Source: Phytophthora sp. 'mugwort'
Taxonomy: Eukaryota; Oomycota; Peronosporomycetes; Peronosporales; Peronosporaceae
Assembly: GCA_033558025.1 (NCBI GenBank)
Contig: JAUCEF010000012.1
Location: forward strand, 3,410,001-3,474,000
Direction: 5' to 3'
DNA: 64,000 nt
Both the position numbers and the translations under genes were made by a program. The notes beneath the pieces are model-generated. The model saw only the letters and a program-made list of their open reading frames with translations. It searched no databases and was not told the origin of the DNA. Positions 1 through 9,400 of this stretch are shown here, one piece after another; positions within the stretch are counted from its first letter, which is position 1; each line of letters starts with the position of its first letter.

Positions 1-3000
1 CCGAGACTCGCGCTTGTGGAGCTGCAGGTGCTCCGTGTAGGTCTTGAAGTTGCTGGGCTGCACCGAGCCCAGCGACCCGTACACGATGGCGGCGGTCTTA
101 ACCCGCCACCCCTTGAGCCGCAATTCGGCCACGATCGGTTGGTACTTGAGTGTCTTGTAGTCGTGGCTGAACTGCAGCGAGGAGTGGCGGGCCCCGGCCG
201 CCTGGTCTTCAAACGTGACCGCCAAGTCGGCGATCACCATCGTCTTGGCGGTCACGTTGCGCAGCACGATGTCCGGTCGCAGAGCTGCGCCTGTGTACTC
301 GGGCACCGTCTGGTTCAGGCGCAGCTCCGTGGTCGACTTGGCGCGGTCCAGTGCGCCGCGGATCTTGGACCCGATCTGCTCCAAGGCGTCGTCGTGACGC
401 TGCCTGATGGCGTCCATGTTGGACGCGCAGTGGTTAAGAACATGGGGCAGCGTCTCCGCCGAGGAGCAGGCCGGATCGCGGCAGTGGTGGTTGGCCCGAA
501 GGCGCCTGCGCTTGAGCACCGAGTTGGTGTCGACTTGGTTGAGGCGGGCCTGGATGCCGAACCTGTGCTCCGCATCCGACAGGCCCGCCCCCGTCGCCAC
601 GAACTTCGCGCCGAGGCCGCCGTGGACACGCACTGTCTTGCCTTGGTCCACCATCCCCTTCCACCGGGTCTGGTGGCGGATCTTCATGTGCAACTTCACG
701 TGCCGCAACACCGACTTGTGGTCGAGCCACTTGGTGTGGTGCGGCACGCGAAGGCCGAGCGTGTCCTGGCCGTCCGCGTCGTCGCGGTCCTCGAGGCGCA
801 GGTTGTTGTTCAGCAGGATGCGCTGGACATCCACCCACAGCGAGCCGATGTCACCGTTGCGGCGGAGCACCTCTGCGTGGGGCGAGGCGGCGAGCTCGGA
901 GTTCAAGAACAGGCGAGCGAGCTCGTCGTCACGCCCACGCCAGTGCTCCTCGTGTAGGCGGTAACGCTTGCGCGCTACCTGCCCCACCTGCGCCTTTGCC
1001 ACTGCGATGATCGCCGGGTCCTTGGAGTGCAGCATCTGCCACGCGTGAGCCACCTGCAGCGCTTGGTGCATCTCCACCAGCGACTGCAGGCCCAGCCCGC
1101 CACCTGATGTCGGCGTGTAGAAGAACTCGGTGGTGGCGGACTGGGGTAGACGCAGCAGATGCCGCAACCCACGGACCACGGCGCGGTCGAAGCCTTGTAG
1201 CTGGGACTGGAGCGGTCGCAGGTGGCGAAGCGCATACTCCACCTTGGGGTACACGTACGTCTTGAGAGCCTTCACCACCTGCCACGCCGCCAGTCCCGAC
1301 TGCATCAGCGCCACCGCCTCCCGCTTGATCTGCTGGATCTTGGGCTCAAGCTGGAGGCGGTGCCGCACGTGGTCGAAGCCATCGCCCACCCCCAGGTACC
1401 GATAGCTGTCTTGGAGGCTGAGGGTGACGATGATGTCGCCGTGGAGCTCCAGGCGCACGCTGTCGTCTCGGGTCGGGTTGCTGCGCGCGTTGGTTGTCAC
1501 CGCCAGGCTGGCACATTTGGCTGGGTTCGCGCGCAGCCCGGTCCACTTGAGGAAGCGAGCGACAACGCCGTGGCACTTCCGAATGCCGGCGGCGCTGTCG
1601 CTGAAGACCTTCAGGTCGTCGGCGTATGCCGTGGCGCAAGGTCGTACACCCTCGGCCAACGGCACGCCAACGTCCTCGAGCTCCTCCAGGCGGCGTAGGA
1701 GCGGCACGAGTGCTGCAATAAACAGGAGGGGGCTGAGTGGGCAGCCTTGGTAGACCCCCACCTCCTGGCGCACCGGGTCCGTCGCTCCTCCAGCGGCGTT
1801 CATCACCACGAAGGCCGAGTCTTGGTAAATGTCTTGGCAGCGCGAAGTGAAGCCAGTGTTGACACCGAGGTCGCGGAGCACCCGCCACATCAAGTCCTGT
1901 GGCAGCGACCCGAAGGCGTTCCGAAGGTCGTACCACACTTGGTACAGCCTTCGGTGGCGGCGGCGGGTCTGGTCCAGGAGCGTGGTTGCCACGAAGTTGT
2001 GTTCGTGGCAACCATTGAAGGCCCTGAACCCCTTCTGCGAGATCGGCAGCAGGTTGTTCCTCTCTAGCCAGCGCGACAGCCGACGTGCCAACAGCCCGCT
2101 GTACAGCTTGTAGATAGTGGGCTGAAGGCAGATCGGCCTCCAGTTGGCCGGCTGCATCGGGTCGCCCTTCTTGTGGATGAGACGTACGATGCCCACCTTC
2201 CACAAGGCGGGCACGCGCCGATGCAGCCAGCAAAACTGGTACGCGGCGTGAAGGAGGGGCACAAGTTGGGCAGCGAAGCGACGGTAGACGTCGTAGCCGA
2301 TACCGTCATGGCCAGGGCTGGATGTAACCGCCGCGCGCGTGAGCTGATCTTCCACTTCGTCCAGCGTGATCTCCTCCTCAAACGCGGTCGCCTCTGCTGT
2401 CGCCGCTTCAGAATTGGCCAGGGCATCCCGAAATTCCTCACCGCCATCACCATCATAGTTGAAGTTGGTCCGTGGCGTGTTGGTGCCAGTGAAGTAGCGG
2501 TGGAGTTCCTCGCGGTCGATCGGGCAGGACTCGGGGTGCTCCTCCATCGCCGCTTCCGCCGACGTTCGCTTCATGATCTTTTCCACACACTTGGCCTCGT
2601 CCTTGGCGAATTCCTGGCGGAGCCGCTGCAGAGCCAACGCTGAGCGGATGCGGCCCACTCGGCGGCGAGCGTTGCGGACGGCCTTCTGGTCATCGGGTGT
2701 CGCGCGTTGCACCGCCTCCATGTTGTCGAGGGCCTCGTCGAGGCGGTGCTCGCGCTGTTCCCGTGTGACTCGTGGTGGTCGCCGACGCCTCCATCGACGC
2801 TGTTGATCTTGTTGTGGTCGGGTCGGCTGCTGGTTCGGTGGTCCAGCTGTGTGGGTTGGATCCGGTCGAGGTGGCGACGACTGCGTCGCAAAAGGCTGCA
2901 GCAGCTCGCGGATGCGGTCGGGGATGGCGGCGATGTATCCTTCTCCCGTCGCCCAACTATCCGCATCCGTGATCCGGCTAGCCATGCTCGTGGTGAAGGT

Positions 3001-6000
3001 CTCCAGAGCCGCTGCTGCCGCGTCATGCTCATCGTCCGTCAGCTGCCGCAGTCGAAGTCGAGGTTGCCGCGTGGGGGCCGAGTTGGAGCCAATAGGCAGA
3101 GTGGGGAACACCTCGCCCCCATCACGCGCAGCAATTTCGGCTTCGACGTCCATGTCAGCGGCTTCTGCATTGACGGTGGCGTGGGCATCGGGAAGTCGTC
3201 TAGCCACTGGAGGTGCTGGGTTCGGCGTGGGCGCTGTCGTCGGGGCGAAGCATGTCGCCATGTCGCCGTCGTGGGGGCCACACTCCATGCGCGTCCGGCG
3301 TTGGTCCAGTGCCCTGTTGGCCAGGCGGTCAGCTTGGCCGTTGGCTTTGCGATCAATGTGCCGCAGCCTGTGCCAAGCAAGTCGTCGCAGCGCGTGTCGA
3401 ACTCGGTTCCGCAGCCCTCGGAGCCGTCCATTGGTGCACCCGAAGGAGCCCCGCACTTGCGCCAACACCAGGTTGCTGTCGCCCTCGATCAGCAGTCGGG
3501 AGGCGCCGTGGTGTAGCGCGCTCTGCACGCCGAGCAGCAGCGCCGTGTATTCGGCGGTGTTGTTCGTCTCGCTGCTTCTCGGCATGTAGTGCGAGCACGT
3601 CCACACCACAGCGCCACTTGGGTCGAAGAGTGCTGCACCGGCGCCGCCCGGGCCTGGGTTACGGCGGCAGGCGCCGTCGAAGCGCAGTACCCACGGCTGG
3701 AGGTCGTCCGAGCCGCTGTCAACGTCCATCGTGACCGTGACCGGAGTTTCAGCAGCTTCGGGTGGCACCGGTGCTGGCAGTGGTGCCACCTCTTGGAGCT
3801 GGCTTGGCGGTCTTGGTGCTCGGCGTGCCGCTCGGGTCAGTATCACTAGTGGGCGTGGGCCCCACCGAGTCGAAGTCCGGCTTGGGGCCCTCGCTGACTC
3901 GAGCGACATGCTGCTGGGAGGCGCTGTGGGCGAGGTGCCGGCGGTGGCCTCCAGTCTCGCGATGGCAGCAGCTCCGATTGCGCGTGGGCTTGGGCCCCAT
4001 CTCGTGGTTCGCTGAGTCGGAGCTGCTGTCGGTGTAGGTCGTCGAGCTGTCGGGGCAGCAGTCGTTTGCTCGCCGGTCACCAGCCGAGCGATGGCCGCTG
4101 CTCCGACGGCTCTGTGTCGTGGCCCCCATCGCGTGGGTCTGGCCGTAGGCTGGGCAGAAGAGGCGTCCGGCATGTCCTCGTCCGCTGCGAGCTCGAGCAT
4201 CAGGTCGTCCTCGGCGTCCTGCATCAGGGCGTCCAGGTCGACCGCAGGGCACGAGCTCGAGCTGTTGAGTCGGCGGCGCTTGCCACCGACACGAACTTCG
4301 GGGGGCGGGGACAGTGGGCACCGCACGGGGGGGACGTGTCGGTGCCCGTCTTGAACAGCAGCGGGAGGCATGGCGCTCTGTTGGGCGGCGGTGTCTGCCA
4401 CCGCGATGTCGCTTGATGCGGCTGTCGCAGTGACAGGCACCGCCGCGGCGAGGGGCTTGGTAGGTCTTGGGGCCTCCTCGCCGCGGAGGGAACGAGCACG
4501 AGCTGTAGTCGTCGTTGGGGAGTCGCGTGCAGCAGCTTCGGCCGCGTAGGCGCTCTGCGCGCAAGCCTGGGCATGCTTCGTCGCTGCTGCACGCGACTTG
4601 AAGCCGATGCCGCACGTGCACCCGCTGTGGAAGTGGTCCACGAAGCGGGTGCCACGATGCGCTGTGCGTCGATGGACGACGAGCGCCGCAAGATCGCGGA
4701 CGATGTGCGCGCACAACGCGCACTCGAAAGCAGCAGCGTTGTGCGCGTACACCGTCAGCACCGGGTCCTCGAGGCCGTTGGCCGGCCGAGGGTGGTAGAT
4801 CGGAGGTCCCGGTACTTGAGCGTCCTCGCCGCACTCGTCATCTTCGTTGTCGCCCTTGGTCTCCTCGTCGTAGCGTCCGTCGCTGCTGAACTCGTCGCCG
4901 TACTTGGGCGCCATATGCGCGCGAGCCGTAGGTGCTTGGTCTTGTCGTGGCTCGGCGCGCACGTGGCGCTCCACGGCAGCGCGGTCAGCAGGGGGTGCTG
5001 CATCGTCAGCTGCGGCTGCGGCTACTTGGGGGGAAGCAGCAGCCGCAGCTGGGGATGGGGGAGGGCTTGCCGGAGTGCTGGGCACGACCTGGCCGGGCAG
5101 CACGCAAGCCGCCCTGCCGGGTGGGGATCCAGCACTCGCGAGGGGTTGTGGGCCTTGGGCAGCGGCGGCGTGGACATCCAGCGCGTCCTCGCCGTCGCTG
5201 GAGATGTCGCTGGGGCCGGGGGAGCCGCCCAGGGCACGCGCCGTGGCGGCTGCAAGTGCCTGTCCCCGCGCTACCCGGTCGGGCAGCCTGCCTGCCGCCC
5301 TGCCGGGTGGGGACAGCAAAGCGCGGGGGGTCCTGGGCGGCGGAGAGGCGAAGATGGGCTGGGGGGCGTCGGCAGCGTCGGCTCGGGGCTCGTGGAGGCC
5401 GGTGGCAGCCTCCGGCGTGGACTTGGGGGCGACGAAGAGTGCTTGCCCCGGCACGACCCGATCGGACAGCCTGCCGGTCGCCCTGCCGGGTCGTGCCACA
5501 TCGCAGGGGGGAAACGAGGGGGGCCTGGCAGGCGGACGAGCGAGAGGAGCGTCTTGGCTCTCCGTAGGACCCGGGCCGGGGTCCAACGGAGGTCTTGGGG
5601 CTCCAGGAGAGCCAGCGGCAGCGCCGCCATCGTGGACGTCCATGGTGGCGGGCGAGGCGAGCGGCGAGAACCCCTGCGAGGCCTGAGCGGCCAGGGATTC
5701 TCCCATAGTGGGGGCAAGTGCTTGGGGCCCAGGCCCGTCCATGGGATGGCCCGGGGGCTCGAAGCTGGTCGCCGCCGTCGCGAAACGACGCGACGTTGAA
5801 GCCGCGAGGCTGGCTTCATCTTGGGCCCCAGAGGCCTCGGCCCGCGTCGCGGCTTGGCGTGCAATGGGCGCTGCGGGTCCTGAACCCGTGCCCGAAGTTG
5901 CAGCAGTTGAAACGCCGCCGGTGCCGAGCAGTGGCACCGCGCGTGGAGGGTCCGGCGGCTCGATTTCCGGCTCAGGCGAGCCCAAAACGGGGGCGGTAAT

Positions 6001-6183
6001 GTGTAACCGAACCCCTAGCTCGCCAGAGCCGGGTCTGGTGTACCCATCAGTCAGCCGCTCCGAACAGTCGCCGGATGACGCGCTGTAGAAAGACGCGTCA
6101 CTGGCGAGGCTGGAGTGACTGGCCGTGGAGCACTCGCTGTCCGTAGACGGGGTGCGCTCCCTGATTGGCCAAAACAGACGCAT
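1..6183 (-). CDS. Utopia polyprotein, copy 1 (C-terminus cut by window edge)
   Basis: The reading frame is open from the ATG at 6183 to the window start, about 2060 residues, and matches copy 2 codon for codon apart from one Val/Ala change. That change comes from base 1427, in the stretch just before the RT motif with YRYLG. Domain order is as in copy 2: N-terminal zinc finger, RNase H, reverse transcriptase with YADD, a CCHC knuckle and the start of the restriction-like endonuclease with its RPD motif near 270-280. The last 50-60 residues and the stop lie outside the window. No frameshift or stop is visible, so this copy may be as competent as copy 2. A TTG-initiated extension into the U2-like region is possible, but ATG is preferred. 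Confidence 0.85.
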   Translation of the reverse strand, partial: MRLFWPIRERTPSTDSECSTASHSSLASDASFYSASSGDCSERLTDGYTRPGSGELGVRLHITAPVLGSPEPEIEPPDPPRAVPLLGTGGVSTAATSGTGSGPAAPIARQAATRAEASGAQDEASLAASTSRRFATAATSFEPPGHPMDGPGPQALAPTMGESLAAQASQGFSPLASPATMDVHDGGAAAGSPGAPRPPLDPGPGPTESQDAPLARPPARPPSFPPCDVARPGRATGRLSDRVVPGQALFVAPKSTPEAATGLHEPRADAADAPQPIFASPPPRTPRALLSPPGRAAGRLPDRVARGQALAAATARALGGSPGPSDISSDGEDALDVHAAAAQGPQPLASAGSPPGRAACVLPGQVVPSTPASPPPSPAAAAASPQVAAAAADDAAPPADRAAVERHVRAEPRQDQAPTARAHMAPKYGDEFSSDGRYDEETKGDNEDDECGEDAQVPGPPIYHPRPANGLEDPVLTVYAHNAAAFECALCAHIVRDLAALVVHRRTAHRGTRFVDHFHSGCTCGIGFKSRAAATKHAQACAQSAYAAEAAARDSPTTTTARARSLRGEEAPRPTKPLAAAVPVTATAASSDIAVADTAAQQSAMPPAAVQDGHRHVPPVRCPLSPPPEVRVGGKRRRLNSSSSCPAVDLDALMQDAEDDLMLELAADEDMPDASSAQPTARPTRWGPRHRAVGAAAIARLVTGEQTTAAPTARRPTPTAAPTQRTTRWGPSPRAIGAAAIARLEATAGTSPTAPPSSMSLESARAPSRTSTRWGPRPLVILTRAARRAPRPPSQLQEVAPLPAPVPPEAAETPVTVTMDVDSGSDDLQPWVLRFDGACRRNPGPGGAGAALFDPSGAVVWTCSHYMPRSSETNNTAEYTALLLGVQSALHHGASRLLIEGDSNLVLAQVRGSFGCTNGRLRGLRNRVRHALRRLAWHRLRHIDRKANGQADRLANRALDQRRTRMECGPHDGDMATCFAPTTAPTPNPAPPVARRLPDAHATVNAEAADMDVEAEIAARDGGEVFPTLPIGSNSAPTRQPRLRLRQLTDDEHDAAAAALETFTTSMASRITDADSWATGEGYIAAIPDRIRELLQPFATQSSPPRPDPTHTAGPPNQQPTRPQQDQQRRWRRRRPPRVTREQREHRLDEALDNMEAVQRATPDDQKAVRNARRRVGRIRSALALQRLRQEFAKDEAKCVEKIMKRTSAEAAMEEHPESCPIDREELHRYFTGTNTPRTNFNYDGDGGEEFRDALANSEAATAEATAFEEEITLDEVEDQLTRAAVTSSPGHDGIGYDVYRRFAAQLVPLLHAAYQFCWLHRRVPALWKVGIVRLIHKKGDPMQPANWRPICLQPTIYKLYSGLLARRLSRWLERNNLLPISQKGFRAFNGCHEHNFVATTLLDQTRRRHRRLYQVWYDLRNAFGSLPQDLMWRVLRDLGVNTGFTSRCQDIYQDSAFVVMNAAGGATDPVRQEVGVYQGCPLSPLLFIAALVPLLRRLEELEDVGVPLAEGVRPCATAYADDLKVFSDSAAGIRKCHGVVARFLKWTGLRANPAKCASLAVTTNARSNPTRDDSVRLELHGDIIVTLSLQDSYRYLGVGDGFDHVRHRLQLEPKIQQIKREAVALMQSGLAAWQVVKALKTYVYPKVEYALRHLRPLQSQLQGFDRAVVRGLRHLLRLPQSATTEFFYTPTSGGGLGLQSLVEMHQALQVAHAWQMLHSKDPAIIAVAKAQVGQVARKRYRLHEEHWRGRDDELARLFLNSELAASPHAEVLRRNGDIGSLWVDVQRILLNNNLRLEDRDDADGQDTLGLRVPHHTKWLDHKSVLRHVKLHMKIRHQTRWKGMVDQGKTVRVHGGLGAKFVATGAGLSDAEHRFGIQARLNQVDTNSVLKRRRLRANHHCRDPACSSAETLPHVLNHCASNMDAIRQRHDDALEQIGSKIRGALDRAKSTTELRLNQTVPEYTGAALRPDIVLRNVTAKTMVIADLAVTFEDQAAGARHSSLQFSHDYKTLKYQPIVAELRLKGWRVKTAAIVYGSLGSVQPSNFKTYTEHLQLHKRESR

Positions 6184-6294
6184 CTGTGATTGGCCAAGGG
6201 GGACAAAAGGCAACCGATGGACAGCCGAGGAGAAGTGTAAAAAAGAAGCAAGCGTTGTAGTTGGCCTCGCGGGGGAAAGGTGAACGCCCCCGGA
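1..6294 (-). mobile_element. Utopia-type U2-targeted non-LTR retrotransposon, copy 1 (3' end outside window)
   Basis: Second copy of the element, downstream of copy 2 in the direction of transcription. Its 5' side abuts a truncated U2 sequence ending near 6295. The 5' boundary is uncertain by tens of bases because the U2 3' end is hard to place. The 3' end and any downstream U2 sequence lie left of position 1. Confidence 0.8.
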
Positions 6295-6406
6295 GACCGC
6301 CCCGACGTCGCCCAGCAAGCCGGCCGACGACGGGAGTTCCAAAAATGAGAGTGAAAAAGTTCGCTGACAAACAGCGAAAATCAGTTTTCACACTGATTAG
6401 AACAGA
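6295..6406 (-). pseudogene. 5'-truncated U2 snRNA fragment between the two Utopia copies
   Basis: Reading the minus strand from 6406, the sequence starts at U2 nt 39, directly after the place where the branch-point-pairing GTAGTA would lie. It continues through the stem IIa, stem IIb, Sm-like and stem III sequences, identical to 13132-13021. Upstream is the 3' end of copy 2 instead of U2 nt 1-38. This is the expected 3' flank of an insertion in U2. Stem I and the branch-point pairing sequence are missing, so no functional snRNA can come from it. The left limit is approximate. Confidence 0.75.
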
Positions 6407-9400
6407 ATATGTGTTCCTATTTACCAGTTAGTAACCTCTCCGTAACTAAAAATGTAAGCTAAACTATGCATGTCACTAAAGGGAGGGTGCTTGTATCTTC
6501 CTGGGTTCTTGAAGGGCGGTTCCCTACCTGGGTAGTGCCCTGTCGGTCGATGACCAGCTTATCGCCGTGCCTCTGCCTGCGATGTGCGCCGCGGGGTCCC
6601 CCCAGACCCGCGCGACGCTCGCGAGGAATGTCCGCTTGCTTGGCGCTCGCGGTGACGTCGGCAGTGCCAGCCCCAGATGCGGTGGCTGGCACGAATGCAA
6701 TGGCTCGACAGCTGGATGTCCAGCTGCCGAGACTCGCGCTTGTGGAGCTGCAGGTGCTCCGTGTAGGTCTTGAAGTTGCTGGGCTGCACCGAGCCCAGCG
6801 ACCCGTACACGATGGCGGCGGTCTTAACCCGCCACCCCTTGAGCCGCAATTCGGCCACGATCGGTTGGTACTTGAGTGTCTTGTAGTCGTGGCTGAACTG
6901 CAGCGAGGAGTGGCGGGCCCCGGCCGCCTGGTCTTCAAACGTGACCGCCAAGTCGGCGATCACCATCGTCTTGGCGGTCACGTTGCGCAGCACGATGTCC
7001 GGTCGCAGAGCTGCGCCTGTGTACTCGGGCACCGTCTGGTTCAGGCGCAGCTCCGTGGTCGACTTGGCGCGGTCCAGTGCGCCGCGGATCTTGGACCCGA
7101 TCTGCTCCAAGGCGTCGTCGTGACGCTGCCTGATGGCGTCCATGTTGGACGCGCAGTGGTTAAGAACATGGGGCAGCGTCTCCGCCGAGGAGCAGGCCGG
7201 ATCGCGGCAGTGGTGGTTGGCCCGAAGGCGCCTGCGCTTGAGCACCGAGTTGGTGTCGACTTGGTTGAGGCGGGCCTGGATGCCGAACCTGTGCTCCGCA
7301 TCCGACAGGCCCGCCCCCGTCGCCACGAACTTCGCGCCGAGGCCGCCGTGGACACGCACTGTCTTGCCTTGGTCCACCATCCCCTTCCACCGGGTCTGGT
7401 GGCGGATCTTCATGTGCAACTTCACGTGCCGCAACACCGACTTGTGGTCGAGCCACTTGGTGTGGTGCGGCACGCGAAGGCCGAGCGTGTCCTGGCCGTC
7501 CGCGTCGTCGCGGTCCTCGAGGCGCAGGTTGTTGTTCAGCAGGATGCGCTGGACATCCACCCACAGCGAGCCGATGTCACCGTTGCGGCGGAGCACCTCT
7601 GCGTGGGGCGAGGCGGCGAGCTCGGAGTTCAAGAACAGGCGAGCGAGCTCGTCGTCACGCCCACGCCAGTGCTCCTCGTGTAGGCGGTAACGCTTGCGCG
7701 CTACCTGCCCCACCTGCGCCTTTGCCACTGCGATGATCGCCGGGTCCTTGGAGTGCAGCATCTGCCACGCGTGAGCCACCTGCAGCGCTTGGTGCATCTC
7801 CACCAGCGACTGCAGGCCCAGCCCGCCACCTGATGTCGGCGTGTAGAAGAACTCGGTGGTGGCGGACTGGGGTAGACGCAGCAGATGCCGCAACCCACGG
7901 ACCACGGCGCGGTCGAAGCCTTGTAGCTGGGACTGGAGCGGTCGCAGGTGGCGAAGCGCATACTCCACCTTGGGGTACACGTACGTCTTGAGAGCCTTCA
8001 CCACCTGCCACGCCGCCAGTCCCGACTGCATCAGCGCCACCGCCTCCCGCTTGATCTGCTGGATCTTGGGCTCAAGCTGGAGGCGGTGCCGCACGTGGTC
8101 GAAGCCATCGCCCACCCCCAGGTACCGATAGCTGTCTTGGAGGCTGAGGGTGGCGATGATGTCGCCGTGGAGCTCCAGGCGCACGCTGTCGTCTCGGGTC
8201 GGGTTGCTGCGCGCGTTGGTTGTCACCGCCAGGCTGGCACATTTGGCTGGGTTCGCGCGCAGCCCGGTCCACTTGAGGAAGCGAGCGACAACGCCGTGGC
8301 ACTTCCGAATGCCGGCGGCGCTGTCGCTGAAGACCTTCAGGTCGTCGGCGTATGCCGTGGCGCAAGGTCGTACACCCTCGGCCAACGGCACGCCAACGTC
8401 CTCGAGCTCCTCCAGGCGGCGTAGGAGCGGCACGAGTGCTGCAATAAACAGGAGGGGGCTGAGTGGGCAGCCTTGGTAGACCCCCACCTCCTGGCGCACC
8501 GGGTCCGTCGCTCCTCCAGCGGCGTTCATCACCACGAAGGCCGAGTCTTGGTAAATGTCTTGGCAGCGCGAAGTGAAGCCAGTGTTGACACCGAGGTCGC
8601 GGAGCACCCGCCACATCAAGTCCTGTGGCAGCGACCCGAAGGCGTTCCGAAGGTCGTACCACACTTGGTACAGCCTTCGGTGGCGGCGGCGGGTCTGGTC
8701 CAGGAGCGTGGTTGCCACGAAGTTGTGTTCGTGGCAACCATTGAAGGCCCTGAACCCCTTCTGCGAGATCGGCAGCAGGTTGTTCCTCTCTAGCCAGCGC
8801 GACAGCCGACGTGCCAACAGCCCGCTGTACAGCTTGTAGATAGTGGGCTGAAGGCAGATCGGCCTCCAGTTGGCCGGCTGCATCGGGTCGCCCTTCTTGT
8901 GGATGAGACGTACGATGCCCACCTTCCACAAGGCGGGCACGCGCCGATGCAGCCAGCAAAACTGGTACGCGGCGTGAAGGAGGGGCACAAGTTGGGCAGC
9001 GAAGCGACGGTAGACGTCGTAGCCGATACCGTCATGGCCAGGGCTGGATGTAACCGCCGCGCGCGTGAGCTGATCTTCCACTTCGTCCAGCGTGATCTCC
9101 TCCTCAAACGCGGTCGCCTCTGCTGTCGCCGCTTCAGAATTGGCCAGGGCATCCCGAAATTCCTCACCGCCATCACCATCATAGTTGAAGTTGGTCCGTG
9201 GCGTGTTGGTGCCAGTGAAGTAGCGGTGGAGTTCCTCGCGGTCGATCGGGCAGGACTCGGGGTGCTCCTCCATCGCCGCTTCCGCCGACGTTCGCTTCAT
9301 GATCTTTTCCACACACTTGGCCTCGTCCTTGGCGAATTCCTGGCGGAGCCGCTGCAGAGCCAACGCTGAGCGGATGCGGCCCACTCGGCGGCGAGCGTTG

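Noticed and set aside
16..957. Long plus-strand open frames across the Utopia units
   Set aside because: GC-rich antisense shadows of the polyprotein; they repeat identically at +6726 and have no domain content.
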